DNA of 42,141 nucleotides from Bacteroidales bacterium (GTDB taxonomy: Bacteria; Bacteroidota; Bacteroidia; Bacteroidales; UBA932): contig JAGBCS010000067.1 of NCBI GenBank assembly GCA_017937885.1, positions 1 through 42,141 of the forward strand, given 5' to 3'. Positions 1 through 9,748 of the stretch are shown here, one piece after another (within the stretch, counting starts at the first letter, position 1; the number at the start of each line of letters is the position of its first letter). The notes beneath the pieces are model-generated. The model worked only from the letters and a program-made list of their open reading frames with translations, was not told the DNA's origin and did not search any database. The position numbers and the translations under genes were made by a program.

Positions 1-173
1 ACCTCAAGTCGCATCGTGGGGTAAGGGGATGGTGGCTACATATTGATGTTGTGCTGTTGCTTTTTACTGAAAGCTGCTACTAACGACTCATAAATCTACC
101 CTTAATCGTGTATTGGATGATAGTTGCGGATTTTAGGATAATACGGGTTTTTACAACCTCAGCAAAAAGAATG
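1..173. other. Left-edge stretch with no recognisable gene
   Basis: No supportable coding region or RNA gene is seen. The stretch lies downstream of the plug-only gene (minus strand). Reading on past that gene's TAG stop in any frame gives nothing like a TonB-receptor barrel, so the small gene is not obviously the front of a broken full-length receptor. Confidence 0.5.
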
Positions 174-701
174 CTAATAGTCCGTCCCTTTCTTTGTCGT
201 GATAAGGATCACGCCGTTTGCACCTCTGGTACCATATATTGCAGCGGCAGAACCGTCACGGAGGACTTCAGCCGACTTCACATCACGAGGGTTCAGATAA
301 GAGATGTCGGAAACCACAGCTCCGTCAACAACAAAGAGCGGATCCGAAGAGCCGTTTATGGTCGAGACGCCACGTATCGTATATTTATAGCCGTCACCGG
401 ATTTTGTCACCACCAGCCCCGGAACCCTTCCTCTAAGATATTGGCCTATATCGGAATAACTGCCCAGCTGCTTTTCATCGACATTGACCTTTGAGACGGC
501 CGACGTCATGTTCCGCCTCTTCGTAGTCCCATATCCGACATTGATCTCTTCATCCAGATTCCCTGCCCGTCTCAACGAATCACGGATCTGCTGCTCGACA
601 CGACGCGCCTCTCTTCTGGCACGGCGTTCCGCCTTCTTGTCTTGAGAGAAGACAGGTACGACCATCAAGGCGGCAATCATAAAAACTAGAATTCTTTTCA
701 T
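174..701 (-). CDS. Plug-only TonB-dependent-receptor-like protein (175 aa)
   Basis: The protein has a Sec signal peptide ending VPVFSQ, then a strongly basic stretch of about 25 residues (KKAERRARREARRVEQQ). A SusC-type plug domain follows, including FVVDGAVVSD, the segment around NPRDVKSAEVLRDGS, and AAIYGTRGANGVILITTKKG. It stops directly where a full receptor would enter its 22-strand barrel. I chose the ATG at 701 because it begins the signal peptide; an upstream in-frame ATG at 797 would add 32 residues lying inside the divergent gene. Short plug-only proteins are known in Bacteroidales but their role is not established. It may be a periplasmic or secreted decoy or regulator of a TonB receptor (inference). 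Its neighbour, divergently transcribed, is a GH43 enzyme. Confidence 0.8.
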   Translation of the reverse strand: MKRILVFMIAALMVVPVFSQDKKAERRARREARRVEQQIRDSLRRAGNLDEEINVGYGTTKRRNMTSAVSKVNVDEKQLGSYSDIGQYLRGRVPGLVVTKSGDGYKYTIRGVSTINGSSDPLFVVDGAVVSDISYLNPRDVKSAEVLRDGSAAAIYGTRGANGVILITTKKGTDY

Positions 702-731
702 AACCTGATGCTTTAACGATGTAAATATAAC

Positions 732-739
732 TATATTTG
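732..739 (+). promoter_or_regulatory. Bacteroidota -7 element (TATATTTG) for the GH43 gene
   Basis: TATATTTG matches TAnnTTTG and lies 23 bases before the ATG at 763. No good -33 TTTG was found at the usual distance. A weaker, opposite-facing TATATTTA occurs in the same 61-bp divergent gap for the plug-only gene. Confidence 0.5.
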
Positions 740-762
740 CGGAAACAACAGCTATTTTCACG

Positions 763-2589
763 ATGAAAGCCATCCTCTCTGCAGCCTTGTCAGTCACGCT
801 CCTGACAACCGTGGCCGCTCAGCAGCCTTCAAAGACATGGAACCCGGACAAAGGCACCCAATACATCAACCCCATCCTCAACGCCGACTATTCGGACCCG
901 GACGTGTGCCGCGTAGGTGACGACTTCTACATGACCTCGTCTTCCTTCGCCTGCTTTCCCGGGCTTCAGATCCTGCATTCGACCGACCTGGTGAACTGGG
1001 AGATCATCGGCGCCGCACTGACTGACTACCCCGGCCCGAACTGGTCGGACGAACGGGAATGGGAGAGCCTCGGACAACGGCTGGACGCGCCGTCTGACAA
1101 TCCTCCGGGAGCGGCAGAATGGCGAACCGTACCGCAGCATGGAAATGGAGTCTGGGCTCCCGCCATACGCTACCACAACGGAGAATTCTACATTTACTGC
1201 GGGGATCCTGACAGAGGTGTCTTCATGGTAAAGACTGAAGATCCGCGCGGTAAATGGGACGACCCCGTATGGGTCGTAAAGGCTAAAGGATACATCGATC
1301 CATGCCCGCTGTGGGACGAAGACGGCAAGGCCTACCTGTCGCACGGATGTGCCGGAAGCCGTGCCGGCGTAAAGAGTGTGCTTTTTGTAGCCCCGATGTC
1401 CCCCGACGGTACACATCTTCTCGGCCGCAGCCGTATCGTATACGATGGACATGAGACCCAACCGACTATCGAAGGGACAAAATTCTACAAGAAAGACGGG
1501 AAATACTATATATTCTCTCCTGCGGGAGGCGTGCCTACCGGATGGCAGGTAGCCCTGAGGGCGGACTCCCCGTGGGGGCCGTATGACGAACGCGTCGTAA
1601 TGGCGCAAGGAGGTTCCGCAACCAACGGCCCCCATCAAGGCGCTTGGGTAGACACGGCAAATGGCGAACACTGGTTCATACATTTCCAGGACAAGGATGC
1701 GTACGGACGCGTCGTACATCTTCAGCCGATGACATGGACTGAAGACGGATGGCCCGTAATCGGCCATGACAAGGACGGTGACGGCGTCGGAGAGCCCGTG
1801 GAACGGTACCGCAAGCCCGATCTGACTGGAAGCGGCGTTTTCCAGCCGGCGGAAAGCGACACATTCAGCAACCTTGATCTCGGTCTTCAATGGCAATGGC
1901 ACGGAGTTCCGTCTCCATACTGGTATTTCATCGATGCCGCAGCAAGGGAGACCCATACAAACGGCCTCGGTGCGCTAAGGCTCTATTCTGTCGACCAGAC
2001 AGAAGGCTGGCGTAATCTGGGAGACACGCCGAACCTCCTTCTGCAGAAGACTCCGGCAGACAGCTTCACGGCCACAGCCAAGGTGCGCTTCATCCCGAAT
2101 CCGCAGCTGAAGGAAAAGGGAGAGTCGTGCGGTCTGGTGCTGATGGGACAGGACTACGCAGCCATGAAGATGACAGATACGGCTGACGGTGTCCTTCTTC
2201 AGTATGTGGAATGCCGGAATGCCTTGAAAGGATCAGAAGAAAAGGTGCTCGCAGAGATCAAGATGGACTCTCAATCTCTCCAAACACCTTATTCCAACAA
2301 ATATATGTCGTCAACCGTACCTCCTGTAGCGCCGCTGGCCTATAAGGCCACTGACGCTTTCCTCCGCCTGAAGGTCGAGCCACGCGTACGTGAAGACAAC
2401 GTGCCTGACATGACCGCAACCTTCTGGTACAGCAAGGACGGAAGGAAATGGACACAGATCCATGAAGAAGCATTCACTGCGAAGGCCGGGAAATGGATCG
2501 GCGCGAAGTTCGGCTTCTTCTGCAACCGCACCGCCTCAAAGAACGACAGCGGATGGATGCAGGTCGACTGGATCACTGTCACAGAATAG
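763..2589 (+). CDS. Secreted glycoside hydrolase family 43 protein with C-terminal beta-sandwich
   Basis: This is a 608-residue exported enzyme with a signal peptide (residues 1-19, ending TTVAAQ). The N-terminal half is a GH43 five-bladed propeller. The candidate catalytic base is D45 in ADYSDPDV, the pKa-modulating Asp is D179 in GYIDPCPL, and the general acid is E237 in PTIEGTKF. Residues from about 365 onward (SDTFSNLDLGLQWQW) form a concanavalin-like domain typical of beta-xylosidase/arabinofuranosidase members of the family. The likely role is releasing xylose or arabinose from xylan-type oligosaccharides in the periplasm or at the surface; exact specificity cannot be read. It stands alone, with no SusC/SusD neighbours. 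It converges on the fimbrillin/FISUMP gene with a 6-bp gap and no terminator hairpin. Confidence 0.88.
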   Translation: MKAILSAALSVTLLTTVAAQQPSKTWNPDKGTQYINPILNADYSDPDVCRVGDDFYMTSSSFACFPGLQILHSTDLVNWEIIGAALTDYPGPNWSDEREWESLGQRLDAPSDNPPGAAEWRTVPQHGNGVWAPAIRYHNGEFYIYCGDPDRGVFMVKTEDPRGKWDDPVWVVKAKGYIDPCPLWDEDGKAYLSHGCAGSRAGVKSVLFVAPMSPDGTHLLGRSRIVYDGHETQPTIEGTKFYKKDGKYYIFSPAGGVPTGWQVALRADSPWGPYDERVVMAQGGSATNGPHQGAWVDTANGEHWFIHFQDKDAYGRVVHLQPMTWTEDGWPVIGHDKDGDGVGEPVERYRKPDLTGSGVFQPAESDTFSNLDLGLQWQWHGVPSPYWYFIDAAARETHTNGLGALRLYSVDQTEGWRNLGDTPNLLLQKTPADSFTATAKVRFIPNPQLKEKGESCGLVLMGQDYAAMKMTDTADGVLLQYVECRNALKGSEEKVLAEIKMDSQSLQTPYSNKYMSSTVPPVAPLAYKATDAFLRLKVEPRVREDNVPDMTATFWYSKDGRKWTQIHEEAFTAKAGKWIGAKFGFFCNRTASKNDSGWMQVDWITVTE

Positions 2590-2595
2590 ACAGGA

Positions 2596-4164
2596 TCACT
2601 CCTTGTCCTTCACGCAACGGATCGACGCTCCTGAAAGGAAGTTGCCGAATGCAGCATATACCTTCTCGCTTGAAGCATTGTAGAGAGGCATTAAATAATG
2701 ATACTGCACATTCTTGAGGCTTCCGTCATCATTGAGAGTCGGATCCTTCGCAAGAGATGAGCCGATCACATATGACATGACGCCATACACGTCGCCGTAA
2801 GCGGTCACAAGATATGATCCCGTTGCAGCAGTATTTGTCTTGTTGCGGCAGCTTGCAAAGGTCCAAGGCCATCCGTCCTCTGCGAGGGCGGCAATGCTTG
2901 CTCCCTTGATCGTCGAATCATAATACGGAGCCTCTGGATTGACCTGTGAAGCATCCGCACTATGTCCTACCAGACCTGTCATATCCTTTACAGTAGGGAT
3001 ATGCCAACCCTTAGGGCAGATGCCCTGACAACCCTCGAAAGTTGCAGCATTCGCTGCTGTGATCTCTGATACGCCGAACGCTGTCGCCGCGTCATAAAGA
3101 AGTCCAAGAGTCTCGACGAGGGCTGGGTCGGCGACCTTGTCAGCATTTGCTGCCGGATACCAGATGCCTGCATCAACCGTCGGATCACTTGAAACGGTTC
3201 TTCCGCGTGGAATGAAGCGCAGGTTCTCTGCCATCCATGTGTTGCCGTCATCAAGCTTGACAGTCTTGTACTCTACCCCGTCATACTCGAAGTAACCGTC
3301 ATACTCCGTGAAGGTCACAGGCTTGTCACCCACAGAGCTCTCGCCCTCAAAGGCAATCTTTCCTTCGTCTGTCCAGTTCAGGATCTCTCCAGTCGCGCTT
3401 ACCGTCATGTCGTCTGCAAGCACCCTTACTTCAACAGAATACTGTCCGCCCGGCTTCAATGTCATGGAAGCGAGAGGCTGAGTCATGACCTTCTTGTTTT
3501 CGAAAACCACGGAAACCTTCATTGCAACGGTCTGAGGAACCACAATTGCGGTATAAGCCTTGTCATCCGTCACTTCAAAGGCCTTGATATCAGCGGCTTC
3601 CGCACCATCAGACGGCGCGACAGCAAGGTTTGCCACATCTACCGTAGCAACAGGAACCGTATTCTGAATAAGAACTTCAGACACCGGAGATCCTGTCTGG
3701 TTGTCTACGCTGACAGCGATCTTTGTCATCTGATGCTGGAATACCATCGTGATTGCACCGAGAGTCGGAAGCACCCCTTTCTTTGAGGCAGCCATGAAGT
3801 CTGATGCCCCGATGCCGGCAGTCTGATCCGTCTCAACGGCGAATGTCGTAGGAACGCCTTCCGCTTCATATGGATAATATGCATACACATCTGCCTCCGA
3901 GTATGCGTCGGCATACCACTTCAGGTCGCCTGAGAAAACATCACCTGCGAATGTAAGCTTCGCGTTTGTGGCATAGTCTTCAGCGTCATTCACCTTCTTC
4001 ATGGTAAGGCCGATAAGGTCACCGTTCTCGAAGTTGACTTCTGTAGCCTTAGTGATGATCGGCTCGACCGTCACCGAACCTGGAGCTGCAGTCACAGGCT
4101 CTTCTTTCTGCTGGCAGGCAGCAAGAGAAGCCGCCGCCAAGGCAAGGATCCAAAAACGTTTCAT
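2596..4164 (-). CDS. Fimbrillin-family lipoprotein with FISUMP domain
   Basis: A 522-residue lipoprotein. The start at 4164 gives MKRFWILALAAASLAAC, an SPII lipobox with Cys17; upstream in-frame ATGs would bury it. The N-terminal half (about residues 30-270) resembles fimbrillin/Mfa1-like proteins (ITKATEVNFENGDLIGL, later YYPYEAEG). The C-terminal half carries the FISUMP signature: VKLDDGNTWMAENLRF, then GICPKGWHIPTVKDM, ending SIRCVKDKE. Both families are surface proteins of Bacteroidetes/Fibrobacteres and FISUMP has no settled biochemical function. It is the last gene of a four-gene operon, 25 bp after the DUF6850 gene, suggesting a surface-exposed partner of that system (inference). Confidence 0.82.
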   Translation of the reverse strand: MKRFWILALAAASLAACQQKEEPVTAAPGSVTVEPIITKATEVNFENGDLIGLTMKKVNDAEDYATNAKLTFAGDVFSGDLKWYADAYSEADVYAYYPYEAEGVPTTFAVETDQTAGIGASDFMAASKKGVLPTLGAITMVFQHQMTKIAVSVDNQTGSPVSEVLIQNTVPVATVDVANLAVAPSDGAEAADIKAFEVTDDKAYTAIVVPQTVAMKVSVVFENKKVMTQPLASMTLKPGGQYSVEVRVLADDMTVSATGEILNWTDEGKIAFEGESSVGDKPVTFTEYDGYFEYDGVEYKTVKLDDGNTWMAENLRFIPRGRTVSSDPTVDAGIWYPAANADKVADPALVETLGLLYDAATAFGVSEITAANAATFEGCQGICPKGWHIPTVKDMTGLVGHSADASQVNPEAPYYDSTIKGASIAALAEDGWPWTFASCRNKTNTAATGSYLVTAYGDVYGVMSYVIGSSLAKDPTLNDDGSLKNVQYHYLMPLYNASSEKVYAAFGNFLSGASIRCVKDKE

Positions 4165-4189
4165 AGTATCTATGTTTTGATTGATTATT

Positions 4190-5698
4190 TCAAAAAGTAT
4201 AGCCGACACGGAGATCCGTACAGATGCGGTTCGCGCCATCAAGATATTTCAGGTCGAATCCATGCATCCAGTCACATGCCCCCTCGACATACATTCCATT
4301 CAAGAAATTGTATCTGAGCGACAGTCCGGCTGACATACGTGGCGCAGTACGATACTCCATCCTCACGTCATACCATTCCTTTAGTCTGAACGGTACGGTC
4401 TGAACCTGCTGGTCTTTGCTGGCTGTCCTTTCCGTCTCGGACACCTTCCCAGAAGCATATCCGAGCTTGGCACCTAAATCGAAGTCTCCAAGATGCAGCA
4501 GCACATCCGTATCCGCATACATCGTCATCAGCGACTGCGTATATATGTAAGGATATACCTGTGAAGTCATTCCGTTCTCCCACTCCAACCCGGCTACGGC
4601 CTTAAGTTCCAATATTTCAGCAACATATTCATACTCAGGCGAAAGCGCGATCATCTCACGCGAATATATCCTGTTTTCTCCGTGGTCAATCACGGTAGTC
4701 ACTCCGTTTCCGCTGACTTTCTCCAACACCCGTTCATCCATATCCTGCACCCGATGACTATAATGAAGCCTGAAATAATGCTCTGATGCAGGCCGCACCA
4801 TCTTATATCGGACATCTGCCGCATATTGAGGCCCTTTGAAACCGAACCAGATATACTCCTTTTCTCCAACAGAACCTCCTGCATGCATATAATCGAAGTC
4901 AGCATAAAGCCCTTTGTACTGAATCTGGGCAGATCCTCCATAATGGAACTCCTTGACAGGAAGTCTGTTGACACCGGACTCGTTCAGATGGACGCCACTG
5001 CCCGTCCATACCTGCTCGATGCCATACATCAGTCCCTTGTCGAAGAAAGCGTGATATGAAGACTCTGCCGTACCTATCTGTACTGCGTTTATCGTCTCTG
5101 ATGTCTTTCTGAAAACAGCCGAAACTCCCAGCACAAAATCCCCGACATGCGCTGTCACTCCCGGAGAAAGGGTAAGGTCAAGCTTCCAGTTGATGTGCCT
5201 CAGGTCTTTGCGCTTGGCCATGTTTGCCGACTCAAAGTCCGCCTTTGCGCCAATGGTCCAGACGTCATTGACTTCGTATGCAAGCCCTCCGTCAAAAGCA
5301 TATGTCTGCAAAGTCTTGCGGCCAGGCGTGAACTCCAGCACATCTACAGGATAGTATCCCGGACTGATGAACATGGATCCGCACATGCCGTAACCCTCTG
5401 TCTGGTCGAAAGAGAACGAACCGGAAAGCGAGATTCTGTCCAGATGTCTGATGCTGCGGGTTACTGCTCCCGCATGCCAGCTTTTACGAGCCTGCCATGA
5501 ATCACGGAACTCTCCGGCTTCATATCCTCCATGAAGTTCTGCAAATGATCGGGAAACCGTATCCTGCCTTATTCCCGCTACATTTGACGAGCCGTTCCAG
5601 AGATTCCTCCTGTACACACTTTCGAAAGTCTGAGCGGAAAGCCCGGATGCACAGCCAAGCACGACGCATAGGACAATTATGTATCTCAACTTATTCAT
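4190..5698 (-). CDS. DUF6850-type outer-membrane beta-barrel protein
   Basis: This 502-residue protein has a signal peptide ending GLSAQ. The rest is dominated by alternating amphipathic strands rich in aromatic residues and ends with a barrel-type C-terminus (RICTDLRVGYTF, terminal Phe). That indicates an outer-membrane barrel inserted by BAM. The N-terminal TFESVYRRNLWNGSSN and the overall pattern match what I recall of DUF6850, a family found next to DUF4876 and a TonB receptor. The start codon overlaps the last 8 bases of the DUF4876 gene, so the two are translationally coupled. No enzymatic motif was seen. A VLGC at residues 13-16 could be mistaken for a lipobox, but the SAQ cleavage site is the better reading. 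Confidence 0.72.
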   Translation of the reverse strand: MNKLRYIIVLCVVLGCASGLSAQTFESVYRRNLWNGSSNVAGIRQDTVSRSFAELHGGYEAGEFRDSWQARKSWHAGAVTRSIRHLDRISLSGSFSFDQTEGYGMCGSMFISPGYYPVDVLEFTPGRKTLQTYAFDGGLAYEVNDVWTIGAKADFESANMAKRKDLRHINWKLDLTLSPGVTAHVGDFVLGVSAVFRKTSETINAVQIGTAESSYHAFFDKGLMYGIEQVWTGSGVHLNESGVNRLPVKEFHYGGSAQIQYKGLYADFDYMHAGGSVGEKEYIWFGFKGPQYAADVRYKMVRPASEHYFRLHYSHRVQDMDERVLEKVSGNGVTTVIDHGENRIYSREMIALSPEYEYVAEILELKAVAGLEWENGMTSQVYPYIYTQSLMTMYADTDVLLHLGDFDLGAKLGYASGKVSETERTASKDQQVQTVPFRLKEWYDVRMEYRTAPRMSAGLSLRYNFLNGMYVEGACDWMHGFDLKYLDGANRICTDLRVGYTF

Positions 5699-6911
5699 GC
5701 AATGACTGTTTTTCGCGTTCGTAGAAATCGTTCATGGAATTGTTGGTATCCATAAGGACCTCATATCCTGATGCCGCGGACTGCGACTCGTCCACCTTGC
5801 GCATCAACGTATGTCCAAGGTATATGTCGGAAAGAGTGACATATCCGGCATCTGCCGAAGGTGCCAGTCTCTTCGTATTTGTCGACGATGTGCCGTTGAA
5901 GACTTCAACGGCATCCACCACCCATTCATAAGGAATCTTGACGACATTGTCTGAAGAACTTCCCGGTACCGGAGTAATGCTATCCTCCTGACGGACGAAA
6001 TCCTCGATGGTCACGCCCTCCGCACGGAAAAGAACCATGGTCGGAGAACTCAAAGACAAGGTGTATGCATTAGCTTTGCCGGTCTTTATCACTACGTCTA
6101 TATATCTGTCCTGCGAAATCTGGTCTCCCGGAGCAGGATGATAATTCGTGTTCGGGAAATAGGTATTGTTGTAGCAGACGAAATATCCCGGCTTGTTAAG
6201 ATTTACAGAAAGCGGGAACTGTGCCGCATGGTCAATGGCACCTCTGAGACATATCACAGCGTCTTCGCCAGGCTGAAGAGGAAAATCATCGCCATCTCCG
6301 GGGAATTTCCAAACAGCCTGTATTATCGGCATGAATTCCGGATACACTGTTTCGCCTGTCACAGGGTCCTTTTCCTCCCAAGGGTTTGCTCCATTCGAGT
6401 TATATGGAGAGAGGGTGCCGAAGCAGAGCCCGTCCAGATACTGGACATCGTAATCATTATTGTGCAGAATCATATACTGGTCCGCCTGATAGTAGCCTTC
6501 CTGCGGGAGACGCTTGCAGCCGCCGCAATACAATTCCTTTATCACTAGCGTTCCTGCCTTCGATACGGCAAGGCTCAGCTTGAGCGACACATCCTCACCG
6601 GATACGACAACCTTGTCAGCTGCGGCATTGAAGACATCCGAGCCATTGCGTCCGCTGAGGTTGACGCGATAAAGACCGTTAGGCAAAGCAAAGACAGCAG
6701 AACCTGACGCATCCGTAAGAGCAGCATAGCTGCTGCTTGTGTTGATGTCTTCAACAAGTACATCAGCCCCTTCGCGCGAGAAGTCATCTTCCGGCCAGTC
6801 CGCACTGACCGTCAGATGGTTGAGAGTCTGATCATAAGGATTCCCTTCTTTGATATCCAGACATCCGGCCACCAGTAGCAATGCCGCCAATATGTATATC
6901 GTTCTTTTCAT
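5691..6911 (-). CDS. DUF4876 domain lipoprotein
   Basis: A 406-residue predicted lipoprotein (lipobox LLVAGC, Cys17). I chose the ATG at 6911, two bases after the receptor's stop, because it starts the signal peptide. Residues 30-115 look like a small Ig/carboxypeptidase-regulatory fold (SADWP, LTDASGSAVFALPNGLYRV). From about 120 comes the DUF4876 core: TLVIKELYCGGCKRLP with a CGGC at 129-132, then YYQADQYMILHNNDYDVQYL and LCFGTLSPYN. This part reads like a lamin-tail-like sandwich (my inference). It lies between a TonB receptor and an outer-membrane barrel, and overlaps the latter by 8 bases, so it is probably a cell-surface or periplasmic component of the same machine. The function is unknown. 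Confidence 0.8.
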   Translation of the reverse strand: MKRTIYILAALLLVAGCLDIKEGNPYDQTLNHLTVSADWPEDDFSREGADVLVEDINTSSSYAALTDASGSAVFALPNGLYRVNLSGRNGSDVFNAAADKVVVSGEDVSLKLSLAVSKAGTLVIKELYCGGCKRLPQEGYYQADQYMILHNNDYDVQYLDGLCFGTLSPYNSNGANPWEEKDPVTGETVYPEFMPIIQAVWKFPGDGDDFPLQPGEDAVICLRGAIDHAAQFPLSVNLNKPGYFVCYNNTYFPNTNYHPAPGDQISQDRYIDVVIKTGKANAYTLSLSSPTMVLFRAEGVTIEDFVRQEDSITPVPGSSSDNVVKIPYEWVVDAVEVFNGTSSTNTKRLAPSADAGYVTLSDIYLGHTLMRKVDESQSAASGYEVLMDTNNSMNDFYEREKQSLHE

Positions 6912-6913
6912 TG

Positions 6914-9748
6914 TCAGAATTTCAGTCTGCATGTCAGTCCGTAATAAAATGCAGGAGTGAATATTGCTCCCACTCCAGTAGCCATCGACTTGACGTATGG
7001 TCTCGAATTAGTGAAGTTGTTTGCGAAAAAGGAAAGGGACACATGGTCTCCTATCTCCTTCGTAATGCTCAGGTTCGCCGACATGTAAGGACCGTACCCG
7101 TCAAGAGCGAACGTATAAGCATTCGAAGACTTGAGGATAAGGCTGGCGAATTCAGGATTGATGGCCTCAACATCTGTAAACGGATGCACATTTCCGTCAA
7201 GATCCATGTAAGCGACAGGGCGGACAGCCGTAAAGGAATCACCGTCACCGATCTTGCCCCCGGTAGGAAGTTTTCCCGTTTCTGTAACCGTGAACGCATA
7301 ATCCTCGCCCTGATACCGTGAAAGGTTCCTGCTTCGTCTCAACAGAGATATCTCGAGTCGGCAGGTAATGATCAGACGAACCTGCGGGATATGGGTGATG
7401 GCGGTGACATTCGCATCAAGATTGTGCGTGATCTTTCCGTTTGCCACAGCCGTGGTGTTTCCACCGTTGGCATAGATTCCCACATATTGATACGACCTGT
7501 CCGGCAGACTCGTATGTGACCACCCGTCCTGGTAATGATACGACAACTGGTCGTTCAGATAGCTTGTATAAGTATAGGCGGCGTCCATTCGAAGTGTTGT
7601 ACGCAGAGGCTTTATCTCCGGCAGCTCTATTATCAGCTCGGCACCGGCCCTGGTGATGTCCGCTCCATTGTTCTGCTGGCTAGACTTTGCGAAAGACCTG
7701 TCCTCGACCTTGACGTCCATCGGCGTCCAATAATCACCCTGTGTACCCCTGACATACAGCATTCCGGTCTGGTTGTCTATCTTGATCTGGGCATCCGCAG
7801 GAATCTCGAATCCCTCCGGACGCTGAAGCATCGTGTATGAGAACGGGTCGTATACATTAAGGAAATTGTACGGATCCATTGTCACGTTATAGAAGCCGAC
7901 CAATGAAACCTTTGAGCCTAAGAACTCCGCATCGATTCCTGCTTCAGCATTGCTGTTCCTCTGCCAGCGTAACTGAGGATTATAGCGGACAGTATATGGT
8001 TGAGTATAATATATATAACTTGTATTTTCGCCATGTGAGACACCGAAGGTCTGGATATCGCGATATTCCTGCTTAGGATAAAGGATATAGTATGACGGGA
8101 GCTTTTCCGTGATACCCCAGCCTCCTCTTATGGCAAGGCCATCAGTCAGCTGCCACTTGGCATTGAATCGTGGAGAGAAGGTCGATTTGTTTTCGTACAG
8201 GGAATTCTTGATGAAAACGTTCTCCATACGCAGACCAGCCGTCAGTTCAAGCTTTGTTCCAGCAACAGGAAGAGCAAGATGTTCCTCTATATAAGCGGAA
8301 AGATTATGCATGAAAGGATAATCAGTATACGGTCTAGGTCTGTAGCCGTTAGCTGCAAGAGACGGATCCTTGTAGTATTCGCCGCGTCCTACATTTCCAT
8401 TGGCCTTCCATTGCACACCTGCCTTCAGCGAGCTTCTGACATCATCCCACCTTTTGTGCCAATTGTACTTCAGCGAGGCCGCGATGTCAAGTTCCTTCGA
8501 ATCCGTGACCTGATCCGAGAAAAAGGTCAGCGGAAGCCTGTCAGCAAGGAAGTAGCCCTCCTTCTCGGCATGAACTGCAGGCTGACGAGAACCATATGTC
8601 TCGAACTTGTGATAATGATACAGATCGTCATTGAAATTGACCGAGGCATCAAACTTCAGATTTGTGATCCATGACCTGTTGAGAAGCCAGGTCAGAGATG
8701 TGTTTCCGCGGAAAACGTTATCGCGGGCCTTCTGATACTCGCCCGTAAAGGCATCCGGATCATCCTTCGTATCCATGCCTCCAATGTTGCCGGTGAAGCC
8801 GATCTCGAAACGCAGCACCTTTGCGAAAGTGTTGCTATATCCAAGGGTGATGCCGCTGCGGGTATATGACGAATACGGAGATTCCAGCTTCTTCACCGCT
8901 CTTGCCCATTCTGCGCTGAGATTCAGCACCCCATTATTTTCCTGAAGATCAATACCTTTCGATACAGATGTCTGATAAGTTCGTGGGTTTACCGAAAACG
9001 TCACATTGACCGGCGTGCGTCCCTTGCGGGTGTTGATCTTTACCATTCCGCTGTTAAGGTCGCCATACTCGGCCGACGGTACACCGGTGATGACCTCGAT
9101 CGACTCGATGTTCTCCACTGCCACGCTTCGCGTGTCGACTCCGCCCATCTCACCGAAAGATGCGTTGTTTCCCAAACGTACGCCGTCCACTTCCACGGCC
9201 GTACCGAACGAAGCGTTTCCTCCCGTCGAACCTCCCTCGCGGAGCGAGAAGGTGTTTTCAGACGTAAGGTCAGGATTTACGGTCTTGCCTCCGGGAAGAA
9301 GAGCCGCCACATCTGTCATGTTCGACAGCTGAAGATGATTCAGAGCATCACGGCCAAGACTGTGCGAGGTACTCAGCCCGTCCTTGGCTTTCTGTGCCGT
9401 CACCACGACCTCTTCCAAAGCCAGCGAATTCTCATGTAAAAGAACCGTCAGTCCTTCTACACTTTTCGAAGCATCGACTTCAAGGCTTACAGTAACATAG
9501 CCTAGACATGACACCTCCATCACATAGTCGCCCCTTTGTACCTTTTCGAACGAGAACAGGCCATCTGCGTCGGTCGTCGTCCAGAGATAATCTTCTCCAA
9601 GACGGACCACAGCTCCGATAACCGGCTCCTGCGTGCCGGCCTCCCTCACGATACCTGAGACAGTCCTGCCCCTCTGGGCATACGCCTTCGAGGGCAGGAC
9701 CGCCAATGCAGCCATGATTACCATCGTGTATGTGAGTAACCTTTTCAT
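6914..9748 (-). CDS. TonB-dependent receptor with carboxypeptidase-regulatory N-domain
   Basis: A 944-residue outer-membrane receptor. The signal peptide ends SKAYAQ. Residues about 28-110 are a carboxypeptidase-regulatory-like domain (TVSGIVREAGTQEPVIGAVV). A TonB-box-like ALEEVVVTAQ follows, then the plug (VAVENIESIEVITGVPSAEYG, residues about 115-240), then a barrel ending YYGLTCRLKF. The plug differs from SusC types and no SusD follows, so glycan import by a SusCD pair is unlikely. It uses TonB/proton-motive energy to import an unknown ligand. It is the first gene of the operon with DUF4876, DUF6850 and FISUMP genes; the stop lies two bases before the next ATG. A -7 box at 9766-9759 lies just upstream. 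Around residue 800 the sequence is basic but in frame. Confidence 0.9.
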   Translation of the reverse strand: MKRLLTYTMVIMAALAVLPSKAYAQRGRTVSGIVREAGTQEPVIGAVVRLGEDYLWTTTDADGLFSFEKVQRGDYVMEVSCLGYVTVSLEVDASKSVEGLTVLLHENSLALEEVVVTAQKAKDGLSTSHSLGRDALNHLQLSNMTDVAALLPGGKTVNPDLTSENTFSLREGGSTGGNASFGTAVEVDGVRLGNNASFGEMGGVDTRSVAVENIESIEVITGVPSAEYGDLNSGMVKINTRKGRTPVNVTFSVNPRTYQTSVSKGIDLQENNGVLNLSAEWARAVKKLESPYSSYTRSGITLGYSNTFAKVLRFEIGFTGNIGGMDTKDDPDAFTGEYQKARDNVFRGNTSLTWLLNRSWITNLKFDASVNFNDDLYHYHKFETYGSRQPAVHAEKEGYFLADRLPLTFFSDQVTDSKELDIAASLKYNWHKRWDDVRSSLKAGVQWKANGNVGRGEYYKDPSLAANGYRPRPYTDYPFMHNLSAYIEEHLALPVAGTKLELTAGLRMENVFIKNSLYENKSTFSPRFNAKWQLTDGLAIRGGWGITEKLPSYYILYPKQEYRDIQTFGVSHGENTSYIYYTQPYTVRYNPQLRWQRNSNAEAGIDAEFLGSKVSLVGFYNVTMDPYNFLNVYDPFSYTMLQRPEGFEIPADAQIKIDNQTGMLYVRGTQGDYWTPMDVKVEDRSFAKSSQQNNGADITRAGAELIIELPEIKPLRTTLRMDAAYTYTSYLNDQLSYHYQDGWSHTSLPDRSYQYVGIYANGGNTTAVANGKITHNLDANVTAITHIPQVRLIITCRLEISLLRRSRNLSRYQGEDYAFTVTETGKLPTGGKIGDGDSFTAVRPVAYMDLDGNVHPFTDVEAINPEFASLILKSSNAYTFALDGYGPYMSANLSITKEIGDHVSLSFFANNFTNSRPYVKSMATGVGAIFTPAFYYGLTCRLKF

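Noticed and set aside
829..1956. 375-codon open frame antisense to the GH43 gene
   Set aside because: It lies wholly inside a gene with clear GH43 motifs, has no recognisable domain, and reflects low stop frequency opposite a GC-rich coding strand.
7300..7420. Possible frameshift in the TonB receptor, where the protein turns basic
   Set aside because: The frame stays open, strand-like pattern resumes at once and the C-terminus is a normal barrel end, so no break is supported.
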